From Actinomycetes bacterium (GTDB taxonomy: Bacteria > Actinomycetota > Acidimicrobiia > Acidimicrobiales > Acidimicrobiaceae): a stretch of DNA of 15,810 bases. Positions 1-9,976 of the stretch are shown here, in pieces (within the stretch, counting starts at the first letter, position 1; the number at the start of each line of letters is the position of its first letter). Location: assembly GCA_021790855.1 (NCBI GenBank), contig JAJYFP010000002.1, positions 12,571 to 28,380 of the forward strand. Direction: 5' to 3'. A program made the translations under genes and the position numbers. The notes under the pieces are model-generated. The model searched no databases and was not told the origin of the DNA. It worked only from the letters and a program-made list of their open reading frames with translations.

Positions 1-1217
1 CTCTCGTAGCCACGGTCAATATGTCTTACTCCAGAGATCTTCGTCTCACCGTCAGCTACCAGTGCTGCGACAATAAGCGCTACTCCTGCTCGAATATCGG
101 AAGCTCTAACCTCAGCGCCAGTCAACTTTGAGGCACCACGGATGACGACGTGGTGTCCATCGGTCACAATGTCAGCTCCCATCTTCCGAAGCTCCTCAAT
201 GTAACGGAATCGACCAGAGAAAAGATTCTCGCTGACTACACTTGTTCCCTCTGCTACTGAGAGCATTGTCACAACCAATGGTTGATAGTCCGTAGCCACA
301 CCTGGATATGGGAGCGTCGAGACGTCGACCGCTCTAAGATGAGCCTCTGACTTTACCCAGATGCCTAAAGGAGTGGATTCTATATGGATCCCCATCGAGC
401 GCATCTTTCTCAATAGCATCTCCATATGGTCTTCCCGAGCTTCTTCCAAGAAGACCTCACCACCGCTAACTGCAACAGCGGCTAAAAAGCTCGCTGCTTC
501 AACTCGATCTGGAATGACCCTGTGGTTAGCTACACCGAGTCGAGGAACCCCTTGTACCTCGATCCTGGAGGTACCGACACCGTTGATCTTAGCCCCCATA
601 GAGGTTAACATCTCGGCCAGGTCAATGACTTCTGGTTCTCGAGCCGCATTTTCAATTACTGTTGTTCCATCCGCCAAGACAGCAGCCATAAGGATGTTGT
701 CGGTAGCTGTATGGGATGGAAACTCCAAGACTACTCGTCCTCCCGTAAGGCCCTCTGTACGTCCTATAAGATAACCATCTCGTTCAGAAAATGTCGAACC
801 CAAGGAGGAAAGACCCTCGATATGATAGTCAATCGGCCGACTACCAAAGTCATCACCACCAGGTTGCGCCACCTCAACGGTCTTGCACCTCGCCAAAAGA
901 GGTCCCATGACCACAACTGAGGCTCGAATCTTTGCCACAAGCTCCAATGACGCTCTCGGGGTTATGTCGCTGGTTTTGGGAGTTTCGATGATGACCTCCC
1001 CATCCCCAACAAAAAATACCTTAGAGCCGCACTCCGTCAACATCTGAGCGACGATCTTAACGTCTGTAATATCAGGCACATTGTAAAGATGATGAGTACC
1101 TTCCGCCAGCAAGGTGGCGGCCATCAGCTTCAAGACAGAGTTCTTGGCGCCGTTTATCTTTACTGAACCAAAAAGCGGACCTGCTGGGCGTACCACAAAG
1201 ATATCTTGATATGTCAC
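1..1217 (-). CDS. murA: MurA, UDP-N-acetylglucosamine 1-carboxyvinyltransferase (3' end cut by window)
   Basis: This enzyme transfers enolpyruvate from PEP to UDP-GlcNAc, the first committed cytoplasmic step of peptidoglycan synthesis. The minus strand reads open from a GTG at 1217 to the window edge, giving 405 residues; the usual length is about 420, so only the last stretch is missing. Visible family marks are the substrate-binding 'GAKN' (K25, N26), 'PGGDDFGSRPID' at 119-130, an Asp at 310 in 'ATDYQ', and 'HIDRGYE' at the edge. The residue matching E. coli Cys115 is Asp122, the natural variant linked to fosfomycin resistance in mycobacteria and chlamydiae. The GTG start has a GA-rich ribosome site (GAGAGAGG) close upstream, and an in-frame TAG lies 45 bases upstream of it, so no longer start is likely. 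glpX is divergent across a 554-base gap. Confidence 0.95.
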   Translation of the reverse strand, partial: MTYQDIFVVRPAGPLFGSVKINGAKNSVLKLMAATLLAEGTHHLYNVPDITDVKIVAQMLTECGSKVFFVGDGEVIIETPKTSDITPRASLELVAKIRASVVVMGPLLARCKTVEVAQPGGDDFGSRPIDYHIEGLSSLGSTFSERDGYLIGRTEGLTGGRVVLEFPSHTATDNILMAAVLADGTTVIENAAREPEVIDLAEMLTSMGAKINGVGTSRIEVQGVPRLGVANHRVIPDRVEAASFLAAVAVSGGEVFLEEAREDHMEMLLRKMRSMGIHIESTPLGIWVKSEAHLRAVDVSTLPYPGVATDYQPLVVTMLSVAEGTSVVSENLFSGRFRYIEELRKMGADIVTDGHHVVIRGASKLTGAEVRASDIRAGVALIVAALVADGETKISGVRHIDRGYE

Positions 1218-1288
1218 GCACGCCTCTCTCTCAACTTTGATCCCGAAAACATCTTTCTAGGTTAGGCCTTGGGCACACTATGGGTAAC

Positions 1289-1317
1289 ATCTTAGCCAAC
1301 AACACCAGTTCTCCCAA
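1289..1317 (-). promoter_or_regulatory. Candidate sigma-70-type promoter for murA
   Basis: On the minus strand TTGGGA (1317-1312) is separated by exactly 17 bases from TAAGAT (1294-1289). Both hexamers match the consensus at four of six positions. Transcription would begin near 1282, leaving an untranslated leader of about 65 bases before the murA GTG. This rests on sequence pattern only. Confidence 0.35.
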
Positions 1318-1511
1318 GTGAAAAACGTCGACATCCATGAGAGCAAACTCATTTCAAAGTCGACCCTTAACTCTTGTCTCCTCAGGTGAGACGCACAATA
1401 ACACCACGGTACAAGTCACATCAACTGCCTGAGAAAACCTAGCTAGCCTCCAATCTGACTTGCGCTCACGCCCACCTATTCAAGACGCTCAAGACAAAGC
1501 ATCCAATCAAC

Positions 1512-1521
1512 TTTGATCAAA
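1512..1521. repeat. Perfect palindrome TTTGATCAAA
   Basis: This is a ten-base perfect palindrome, with two further symmetric A/T pairs outside one mismatch (AAcTTTGATCAAAtTT). It sits near the middle of the divergent murA-glpX control region. The shape would suit a dimeric repressor or activator, but I cannot name one. Confidence 0.35.
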
Positions 1522-1678
1522 TTTTAGGCAACGACTTCGACGAGCAAGCTGCCTCCTCCTTTACCAAGTTAGATAGTTCTTCAAACCAAAAAGAAGCTCG
1601 CATGTCCATGGAAACTCACGTGCGAAGAGAAGGGAAATTAGATACCATCGTCACTCAAGTAACTCAAACAAGGCGAAC

Positions 1679-1691
1679 CCGGTGTAACCGG
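1679..1691. repeat. Inverted repeat CCGGT-GTA-ACCGG upstream of glpX
   Basis: A perfect GC-rich five-base inverted repeat with a three-base centre ends about 80 bases upstream of the glpX ATG. It could be an operator, or a hairpin if the transcript starts upstream. There is no T tract after it on either strand, so it is not a canonical terminator. Confidence 0.35.
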
Positions 1692-1753
1692 ACGGTAAAA
1701 CTCCAGAGTTTCAGGGAAGAAATTCCAAACAACCGTGCATTCGATAGTCAAAT

Positions 1754-1759
1754 TAGGCT
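1754..1759 (+). promoter_or_regulatory. -10-like box close to the glpX start (possible leaderless transcript)
   Basis: TAGGCT fits the actinobacterial TANNNT -10 pattern and ends 12 bases before the glpX ATG. There is no purine-rich ribosome site between it and the ATG. Together these suggest transcription starting at or very near the start codon. No good -35 box lies at the right distance, so support is weak. Confidence 0.25.
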
Positions 1760-1771
1760 ACCCTAGTTGCG

Positions 1772-2767
1772 ATGAACTCCATAGACAACACTACGAAACC
1801 TGACAGAAACTTGGCGCTAGAGCTAGTACGAGTAACAGAGGCCGCCGCTTTAGCCGCAGGAATGTGGATGGGCAGAGGCGACAAAGAAGGAGCTGACGGC
1901 GCCGCTGTGGATGCCATGCGCAGCGTACTTCACTCTGTAACCATGGAGGGCGTCGTAGTTATCGGAGAAGGTGAAAAAGACAATGCCCCGATGCTTTTCA
2001 ACGGAGAGATCGTCGGAGACGGCAGACCACCGCTGTGCGACGTTGCGGTAGATCCTATTGACGGAACGCGGCCGACTGCTTCTGGAAGAGGAGGCGCTCT
2101 CGCTGTAATCGCCGTCTCTGAACGAGGAACCATGTTCAATCCTGGCCCGTGCTTCTACATGGACAAGATAGCCGTAGGTCCTGAAGGAGTTGGGGTTGTA
2201 GACTTAAACGCCTCACCCGAAGAAAACCTCAAAGCACTCGCAAAAGCCAAAAAGACCTCCGTTCGGAACCTTACAGTTGTTGTGCTTGATCGTGACCGTC
2301 ACACCCAACTGATACAAGAGATTCGAGATGCGGGGGCACGAGTAAAGCTTATTACTGATGGAGATGTTGCCGGAGCAATTGCAACCGCATGGCCTGAGTC
2401 TGGAACCGACATCTTGTTTGGCATCGGTGGGACTCCAGAAGGTGTTGTGGCCGCCGCAGCACTTCGAGCTATGGACGGGGAGATTCAAGGCAAGCTATGG
2501 CCTAGAGACGACAAGGAGCGCCAGCTCGCACTCGATGCAGGATACGATCTTGATAAAGTTCTGATGACCGACGATCTCATCGCTTCAGACAACTGTTTTT
2601 TTGCTGCGACCGGCATTACAGACGGAGAACTGCTCCGTGGTGTCAGATACCAATCAGACAAGGCTATCACTCAGTCCTTGGTTATGAGATCGAGATCAAA
2701 GACTGTAAGAAGAATTGACGCCTACCACCGTATTGAAAAGCTGCGAGGCTTCAATATAGCACCCTAA
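1772..2767 (+). CDS. glpX: GlpX, class II fructose-1,6-bisphosphatase
   Basis: The enzyme hydrolyses fructose-1,6-bisphosphate to fructose-6-phosphate in gluconeogenesis. The 331-residue product is of full family length. It has '[11 protein letters not shown]' (D37), the metal-site motif 'GEGEKD' (65-70), 'VDPIDGT' (93-99), '[10 protein letters not shown]' (194-203) and 'GGTPEG' (219-224), all hallmarks of the GlpX family and of the lithium-sensitive phosphatase fold. The ending '[11 protein letters not shown]' matches actinobacterial GlpX as I recall it. It is the only plus-strand gene here. It stands apart from murA and converges on the 2H-GNAT gene, sharing its last 17 bases with that gene's 3' end. 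No Shine-Dalgarno sequence precedes the ATG. Confidence 0.95.
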   Translation: MNSIDNTTKPDRNLALELVRVTEAAALAAGMWMGRGDKEGADGAAVDAMRSVLHSVTMEGVVVIGEGEKDNAPMLFNGEIVGDGRPPLCDVAVDPIDGTRPTASGRGGALAVIAVSERGTMFNPGPCFYMDKIAVGPEGVGVVDLNASPEENLKALAKAKKTSVRNLTVVVLDRDRHTQLIQEIRDAGARVKLITDGDVAGAIATAWPESGTDILFGIGGTPEGVVAAAALRAMDGEIQGKLWPRDDKERQLALDAGYDLDKVLMTDDLIASDNCFFAATGITDGELLRGVRYQSDKAITQSLVMRSRSKTVRRIDAYHRIEKLRGFNIAP

Positions 2768-3752
2768 CCAAGTATTCACCCTCATCGTCTTCCGCCAACT
2801 TTGAGAGTACATCAAGAGATGGAAAATCTTCTCTTGACAAAAAACCCATGCTCTTGAGCCAAAGTGACTGCGGAACCGACTTTGCAAGTACGTATGACGT
2901 ATGTCTATACCTCAAAACCTCCAAAGCAGACGACATGGCCAATCTGCCTAAGCCAAATCCACGGTTGTTCACGTCGAAAATCACTACGCATTCAACTATC
3001 GCTAATTTAGTCATGAGATGGCGAAAGATCACAACACCGACGATCTCCGACTCCACGTACATCACCAAAGAGCAAAGTCCATCTGAAGTACCACTCACAA
3101 TTTGATGCAACCTCACCTTAATGAAAGGACTGCAAGTCCCTTGAACGTCAATTGCCTCCAATACACCTTGTGACACGCCAGCTTCAAGATATAGACCAAC
3201 ACGCAAATGAGAGATATTTTTCTGACTACCCCAGCCCAACACAAAACGCGCACATCGCTTCCAGCGTTCATCAGGCAGCTTGGTAAGAACCTCTAAGGAG
3301 TCCACATCGAAACTAAAATGGACGGAATCCAAAATTTGTTGAGCTTGTAAAGTTCGCTCGGAGCCTATTCCGATCGCTATGGTCAAGTGGGGCACAAATT
3401 TTCGTTCAACCTCGCGAAAGAGGCCCGTCCCCATTAACAGTTGCTGAATCTCTTCAAGCTCTGGGACACCCTTACTGACTTCAAGATAAAGAACGTCGCC
3501 GTTGGAGTTAAAACTTCGCCATGAACAGAGTTCGACTTCAAAGGGTTGCACAGAGCTTCCTACTCTCCCCAAAGTTGTCAACATCTTAGAAAGCTCACGT
3601 AGGTCAAGGTTGAAAGGCGGTACTAGCGTCAAGTGCGGTTCTATTGATGCCACACCTTGGTATCCAAAGGAAGCTTGGATCCCTTTCAGCATCAAAGATA
3701 CGTCTTTGGAGGGCGTTACGACGACACCAAAACGTTGCCGCATGGGCTCCAC
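2751..3752 (-). CDS. Fused 2H phosphoesterase (2'-5' RNA ligase-like) and GNAT acetyltransferase-like protein
   Basis: The 333-residue protein appears to have two domains. Residues 1-172 resemble the 2H phosphoesterase (LigT / 2'-5' RNA ligase) superfamily, with both histidine motifs intact: 'PHLTLVPP' (H40, T42) and 'FVPHLTIA' (H122, T124), 82 residues apart. Residues about 225-333 look like a GNAT acyltransferase: beta strands, then 'RGFGLGR' at 264-270 as the acetyl-CoA motif, and a late 'SLWLKSMGF' segment typical of GNAT C-termini. The substrates of both halves are unknown. The GTG start follows the atpC TAG with no gap, so it is probably the last gene of the atp operon. An ATG three codons in (3743) is an alternative start. 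Its 3' end overlaps convergent glpX by 17 bases. The 2H call is firm and the GNAT call fairly so. Confidence 0.8.
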   Translation of the reverse strand: MEPMRQRFGVVVTPSKDVSLMLKGIQASFGYQGVASIEPHLTLVPPFNLDLRELSKMLTTLGRVGSSVQPFEVELCSWRSFNSNGDVLYLEVSKGVPELEEIQQLLMGTGLFREVERKFVPHLTIAIGIGSERTLQAQQILDSVHFSFDVDSLEVLTKLPDERWKRCARFVLGWGSQKNISHLRVGLYLEAGVSQGVLEAIDVQGTCSPFIKVRLHQIVSGTSDGLCSLVMYVESEIVGVVIFRHLMTKLAIVECVVIFDVNNRGFGLGRLAMSSALEVLRYRHTSYVLAKSVPQSLWLKSMGFLSREDFPSLDVLSKLAEDDEGEYLVRVLY

Positions 3753-4147
3753 CTACTCTGTTATATCAGCTAGCTCCATTCGAACTTTAGCAGACCGCAT
3801 CAATCGATTGCCTAGTTCTTCATCACCGTCCTGAAGAGCCTGTTCTGCCTGTGATCTCATGTGAAGAACCGTCTCAGCTTCGATCTCCGTAGCAAGCTCT
3901 GCCGAGGAGGTCACAACGCTCACCTTGTTCATGCCTGCTCTTACGAAACCACCGTCGACAGCTGCCATTGAAACCGAACCGTCAGCAAGAACTATCCTTA
4001 CAGCACAAGTCTCTACCAATCCGATGAACGGAGAATGACCCGCCATAAAGGTAATGTCACCCGCACCACTCCGAAGTGTTACCGCGCTTATATCATCTTC
4101 AAATACTACGCGCTCCGGAGAAACAAGGACGAATGGAAAGTTGGCCA

Positions 4148-4148
<1 letters not shown>
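3753..4148 (-). CDS. atpC: F1Fo ATP synthase epsilon subunit
   Basis: The epsilon subunit is part of the rotating central stalk and limits ATP hydrolysis. The 131 residues are the usual length. The N-terminal beta-sandwich is recognisable by 'LVSPERVVFEDD' and 'AGDITFMAGHSPFIG', followed by 'AVDGGFVRAGMNKVSVV'. The rest is a charged helical hairpin ('EIEAETVLHMRSQAEQAL'). The start overlaps the atpD stop by one base (TAATG), pointing to translational coupling, and AGAGGG lies six bases before the ATG. It is the last structural gene of the operon and is followed with no gap by the 2H-GNAT gene. Confidence 0.95.
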
Positions 4149-5602
<1,454 letters not shown>

Positions 5603-5647
5603 TCACCGACATACCTAAAAACACCAATAACAGCAAACATCTATTGA

Positions 5648-6559
5648 CTACCCTTCCGCTCTCGGATCAGTCTCAGTTTTCAGTGCCTCAGCACCACCGA
5701 CTATCTCCATAATCTCCGTTGTAATAGAGTCCTGTCTAGCCCTGTTCAAAAGACGTCTATACTTCCTTGCCAGCTCGTCAGCGTTTTCGCTTGCAGACTT
5801 CATGGCGCGTTGTCTATACGCGTACTCAGAGGTAGAAGCCTCTAACAAAAGAGCAAACAATCTTGCAAGTGTAAATTGGCGAAACAACGGCACTACTATC
5901 ACATCACGTGAGGGCTCAAACTCGAAGTCAAAAGAGGTAGAAGACTTCGTACTGTCCGTCTCAAGTTGTCCTTTGGAGATGGGCAGTAGCTCCGTCGTCT
6001 CTAAGTTCTGGACCCCAATCGAAACGAATCTGTGAGATATAACATATACCTTCGATATCTCTCCTATTTCATAACGATCTAGGATCGATCCCAGTATGTA
6101 CATTGCTTGAACATACGTAGGTGTCTCTGTCACCCCATTTACCTGAGTAGCAACTTCTATCTCTTGAAACTTAAAGTAGTTCTGGGCCTTCTTGCCAACC
6201 CCTACCAACTCCACCGTTGATCCACTAGAGCGAACTCGCTCTGCCAACCGCTCAGTTGCGCGCAGCACAGAGGAGTTATAGATGCCGCACAGACCCCTGT
6301 CAGATGTTATGGAGATCACCACAACAGTTCCTTCGTTATTTTCCGGATCTGTGTAAGGATTCTTCGGCAACGCTGCCGCTTTGACCAAGTCGCGCACAAT
6401 CTCAGACAGCTCTCGATAGTAAGGCCTAGCGTTAGCCATACGGGAGATAGCCTTCTGGATTCGCGAGGCCGCTATCAACTCCATCGCCTTTGTAATCTTT
6501 TTTGTCGACTGTACGCTTTTTATTTTCCGTCGAAGCGTGCGTTCCTGACCACCGGCCAC
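5648..6559 (-). CDS. atpG: F1Fo ATP synthase gamma subunit
   Basis: The gamma subunit is the rotor shaft within the alpha3beta3 ring. The 303 residues are at the upper end of the usual range. The N-terminus 'RKIKSVQSTKKITKAMELI' is the conserved coiled-coil helix, 'SDRGLCGIYNSSVL' is the family core motif, and the C-terminal helix holds 'MKSASENADELA' and 'RARQDSITTEIMEIVGGAEAL'. The start is GTG at 6559, with AGGAG seven bases upstream overlapping the atpA stop (TAGGAG). The gap to atpA is 10 bases. Nothing unusual in it apart from the GTG start. Confidence 0.97.
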   Translation of the reverse strand: MAGGQERTLRRKIKSVQSTKKITKAMELIAASRIQKAISRMANARPYYRELSEIVRDLVKAAALPKNPYTDPENNEGTVVVISITSDRGLCGIYNSSVLRATERLAERVRSSGSTVELVGVGKKAQNYFKFQEIEVATQVNGVTETPTYVQAMYILGSILDRYEIGEISKVYVISHRFVSIGVQNLETTELLPISKGQLETDSTKSSTSFDFEFEPSRDVIVVPLFRQFTLARLFALLLEASTSEYAYRQRAMKSASENADELARKYRRLLNRARQDSITTEIMEIVGGAEALKTETDPRAEG

Positions 6560-6569
6560 CGATTAGCTC

Positions 6570-8096
6570 CTAGCTCTTATCCGAAGACGGCTCAAAGCCC
6601 GTCTTAAACTCCTCAATCGCCTTCGTCAACTCGCTACGATCAGGAAGTTTTCCGGTTTCTCTAATAACTTTAAGGAGGTCACCGTGACGGGCTCTCATGA
6701 AGTCAACTGCATCTACAACAAACCGTCCTACGTCTTGCGCCAAGATATCGTCCAGGAGGCCAGAGGTTCCCATGAAAATCGTAACTACCTGCTCTTCTAC
6801 GGGCACTGGCGAGTTTTGCGGCTGCTTCAGCAACTCCGTTAGACGATAACCCCGATCAAGTTGAGCCTGCGAGATCTTATCCAACTCAGAGCCAAAGGCG
6901 GCAAAGGCTTCAAGTTCTCTGAACTGTGCAAGATCTATACGCAGATTTCCACCCACTTCTCTCATCGCCTTGATTTGAGCAGCACCACCTACCCTGGAGA
7001 CCGACGTACCTACGTTTATGGCAGGACGCACGCCAGAGTAGAACAGATCTGTATCTAAAAACACCTGGCCATCGGTAATAGAGATGACGTTTGTAGGTAT
7101 GTAGGCCGAAATATCTCCTTCTTTGGTTTCAATTATCGGCAACGCCGTTAGAGAACCACCACCCCTTTCGTCAGAAAGTTTCGCGGCTCGCTCCAGCAAC
7201 CTTGAGTGTAGATAAAACACATCTCCCGGATAAGCCTCACGACCCGGTGGACGCCGCAACAAAAGGGCAAGCTGTCTGTAGGCCTCGGCCTGCTTGGACA
7301 AGTCATCATAGACGATAAGAGCATGTTGGCCACTTTCCATCCAGTGTTGCCCCATAGCACATCCTGCATAGGGCGCCAGATATTTAAAAGGAGCCGGTTC
7401 GTCTGCAGTTGCTACCACCACTACCGTATGATCCAAAGCACCATGCTCTTCAAGGATTGCTACAGCCGCCGCGACGGTAGATCCTTTTTGGCCAATCGCC
7501 ACATAAATACACTTGACGCCATTTCCCTTTTGATTGATGATTGTGTCTAGCGCCACAGAAGTCTTGCCTGTCTTGCGATCTCCAATTATTAGTTCTCGCT
7601 GGCCACGACCGATAGGGCACATTGTATCGATCGCCTTGATACCTGTCTGCATAGGTTCGCTGACTGGCTGTCTATCTACAATTCCAGGAGCTTGAACCTC
7701 CAGCCTTCTGGTTTCACGATACTCAACAGGACCTTTCGCATCTATAGGTTCACCCAGGGCATTGACAACTCGACCCAATAGAGCATCGCCGACTGGAACA
7801 GAAAGAATCGAACCACTAGAACGAACAAACTCACCTTCTTCAACGGAGTTGGCTGCACCAAGCAAAACGGCTCCAATAGTGTCTTCGTCCAAGTTCAGTG
7901 CTAGGCCTACCGCACCTCTCTCAAAGTTCAACAACTCATTGACAGCAACTGAAGGGAGGCCTGAAACCCTAGCGATTCCGTCACCGAGCTCCAGAACCCT
8001 TCCCACCTCTTCCCCTGCTAACGCAGGTTTATAATCGGAGAGACGCCGTTTAATAGCTTCGGAAATCTCCTCTGAGTCAATAGTAAAATCAGCCAA
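6570..8096 (-). CDS. atpA: F1Fo ATP synthase alpha subunit
   Basis: The alpha subunit is the non-catalytic nucleotide-binding subunit that alternates with beta. The 508 residues are full length. The P-loop is 'GDRKTGKT' (172-179). '[18 protein letters not shown]' and '[20 protein letters not shown]' are highly conserved, and the signature '[14 protein letters not shown]' includes the arginine finger that reaches the beta site. No ATG lies near the N-terminus. The TTG at 8096 fits best: GGGAG lies about seven bases upstream and the residues that follow ('[17 protein letters not shown]') suit the delta-binding N-terminal helix. The gap to atpH is 21 bases. Confidence 0.98.
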   Translation of the reverse strand: MADFTIDSEEISEAIKRRLSDYKPALAGEEVGRVLELGDGIARVSGLPSVAVNELLNFERGAVGLALNLDEDTIGAVLLGAANSVEEGEFVRSSGSILSVPVGDALLGRVVNALGEPIDAKGPVEYRETRRLEVQAPGIVDRQPVSEPMQTGIKAIDTMCPIGRGQRELIIGDRKTGKTSVALDTIINQKGNGVKCIYVAIGQKGSTVAAAVAILEEHGALDHTVVVVATADEPAPFKYLAPYAGCAMGQHWMESGQHALIVYDDLSKQAEAYRQLALLLRRPPGREAYPGDVFYLHSRLLERAAKLSDERGGGSLTALPIIETKEGDISAYIPTNVISITDGQVFLDTDLFYSGVRPAINVGTSVSRVGGAAQIKAMREVGGNLRIDLAQFRELEAFAAFGSELDKISQAQLDRGYRLTELLKQPQNSPVPVEEQVVTIFMGTSGLLDDILAQDVGRFVVDAVDFMRARHGDLLKVIRETGKLPDRSELTKAIEEFKTGFEPSSDKS

Positions 8097-8117
8097 TTAA
8101 GTCTCCCAAACAGTTAT

Positions 8118-8993
8118 CTAATGAATCGCATCTGCTACTAAAGAACGTACTTCTTCTAGCCTTCTACGAGCACTTATATCGAACAGCGTGTCTCCAACAA
8201 GGGCCACAATACCAGCTACCAAGTTCGGTTGAACGCGATCGCGAAGTTCCAAACTTCTTGACATGAGTCCTTCCAGCGTACTTAACAACGCCTCTTTTTG
8301 TGGATCTATAAGCTCCCGAGCCGATCGGACGTCTGCAATTCCCTTACCTCTTTCGGTAGACAAGAGAACTACTAAGTCGTCTAGAAGTTCTACAATATCC
8401 CGAACTCTTGAGGTCTGCACGGCGAACAAGATAAGCTTCAGGGTTGCAGCACTAATACGTTCAGAAAACAAGTCCGAAACCAGACCCTTGCGAAGATCTG
8501 CGTTAGATCCCACCCCTGAAAGAAGGCGACGCAAAGAGCCATTGATCTCCAGCGTTCTCGCAACCTTGAAAAGATCGTTCTCTACGTCAGCAAGGTCAAT
8601 TGATCCACCAACTCTCACTTGAGCTAACGTATATCCTTCCACCCTCTTGCGAGTCGAAGCAAATCCAATTTTGTCGGGGTTGAACTCGGCAAAAAAAATC
8701 TCCGGTAGGTCCTTCAACGTATGCCTTAGTTCACTGGGAATCTCAGCCGAAACCGCTTCTTCCAACAGATTAGTCGTAAAGCTAGAGGTCACCTTGGAAC
8801 CAAAGATGTCAGTTACCAGCTCCGATCTTTGCTGCGGACTATAGGTAGAGTCACTCAGTACGCTTCCAAGTTCTTCGGAACTTTCGATCACCGAATATAC
8901 CGTGTACAGGTCATCTCGGACCATCTCAAGGCAGTTCTGAGACTCAGCTACGTCACGCACGCCCAAGGCGTACCCCAATACCCACTCTCTCAC
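8118..8993 (-). CDS. atpH: F1Fo ATP synthase delta subunit (OSCP), long form with duplicated N-terminal domain
   Basis: The delta subunit caps F1 and ties it to the peripheral b stalk. At 291 residues it is about 110 longer than the common 180-residue form, but near the length known in Streptomyces. The extra length is an internal duplication: residues 6-82 and 118-195 align as two copies of the six-helix N-domain. Shared marks are 'GYxL', a '(D/N)DL(Y/F)xV' segment, 'LS', and 'LV(T/S)D(I/L)F' at 59-64 and 171-176. The C-terminal beta domain (about 216-290) ends 'GDTLFDISARRRLEEVRSL', the OSCP signature region. The start is GTG, overlapping the atpF stop by four bases (GTGA), so translation is probably coupled. 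Confidence 0.93.
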   Translation of the reverse strand: MREWVLGYALGVRDVAESQNCLEMVRDDLYTVYSVIESSEELGSVLSDSTYSPQQRSELVTDIFGSKVTSSFTTNLLEEAVSAEIPSELRHTLKDLPEIFFAEFNPDKIGFASTRKRVEGYTLAQVRVGGSIDLADVENDLFKVARTLEINGSLRRLLSGVGSNADLRKGLVSDLFSERISAATLKLILFAVQTSRVRDIVELLDDLVVLLSTERGKGIADVRSARELIDPQKEALLSTLEGLMSRSLELRDRVQPNLVAGIVALVGDTLFDISARRRLEEVRSLVADAIH

Positions 8994-9519
8994 TTAGATC
9001 TCGCGCCCATTTCATGCAAAAACTGCTCGACCAGTGGATCGACATTCTGCCTCTCGATTTCAAAAGAGATAATCCTCGATGCCAGCTCGACCGCCAAGTC
9101 CCCTAACGAGCCTCTGAGTTCGTTCATCACTCGCTCTTTTTCGATAGCAAGAGCTTCATCGGCACGTCGTTTAATATCAGCCGCCTCTTCATGGGCACGC
9201 TTTAATAGATCCTCTCTTACGAGACCTGCAGTCTTCCTTGCCTCTTCAACGAGCCGATTGGCTTCCTTCCGAGCTTCTTCCAGTTGGTTTCTGTACTCAG
9301 CTAAGACCCGCTCCGCCTCCAGCCGAGCCTTCTCCGCAGCCTCAATATCACCACGGATCTTCGCGGTACGTTCAGCCATTATCTTCTTCACTGGCGGAAA
9401 GGCGTACTTTGCCAACAGAACCAAAAGTACAACGAAGGAGATCACCGACCAAATGATCTCGCCAGTCGCTGGGAGAATCGGATTAAAAGCTTGGTTTGCT
9501 CCAAAAATATATAGATGCA

Positions 9520-9520
<1 letters not shown>
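8990..9520 (-). CDS. atpF: F1Fo ATP synthase b subunit
   Basis: The b subunit forms the peripheral stalk that holds the stator together. The 176 residues have a single membrane helix (about 20-41, 'GEIIWSVISFVVLLVLLAKY') and then a long, charged, alanine- and glutamate-rich coiled coil ('RTAKIRGDIEAAEKARLEAE' onward) reaching F1. The start ATG overlaps the atpE stop by one base (TGATG), and its end overlaps atpH by four. It is separate from delta here, unlike the fused b-delta protein of mycobacteria, and no second b' gene is present. Confidence 0.96.

Positions 9521-9976
<456 letters not shown>

Larger units (their letters stand above)
1218..1771. other. Divergent intergenic region murA-glpX (554 bases)
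   Basis: No convincing gene lies here. The longest small frames are a plus-strand 54-codon frame (1602-1766) and a minus-strand 35-codon frame (1231-1338). Neither has a clear ribosome site or recognisable product. The stretch holds two clean inverted repeats (1512-1521 and 1679-1691), a plausible murA promoter (1289-1317) and a -10-like box just before glpX. I see no tRNA and no U-tract terminator. It is best read as the control region of both flanking genes, perhaps with some decayed sequence. Confidence 0.5.

Noticed and set aside
1380..1500. Minus-strand frames reading like protein fragments, broken by stops, between glpX and murA
   Set aside because: They lack starts and ribosome sites and match no family I know. 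A decayed gene is possible but cannot be supported from sequence alone.
1602..1766. Plus-strand 54-codon frame ending just before glpX
   Set aside because: It has no convincing ribosome site and an unremarkable, basic composition, and I recognise no family. It also overlaps the likely glpX promoter zone.
2063..2097. GlpX motif followed by 'RPTASG' instead of the 'TLxxxG' seen in mycobacteria
   Set aside because: As I recall, other GlpX proteins including that of E. coli have Arg after 'GT', so this looks like normal family variation and not a broken active site.
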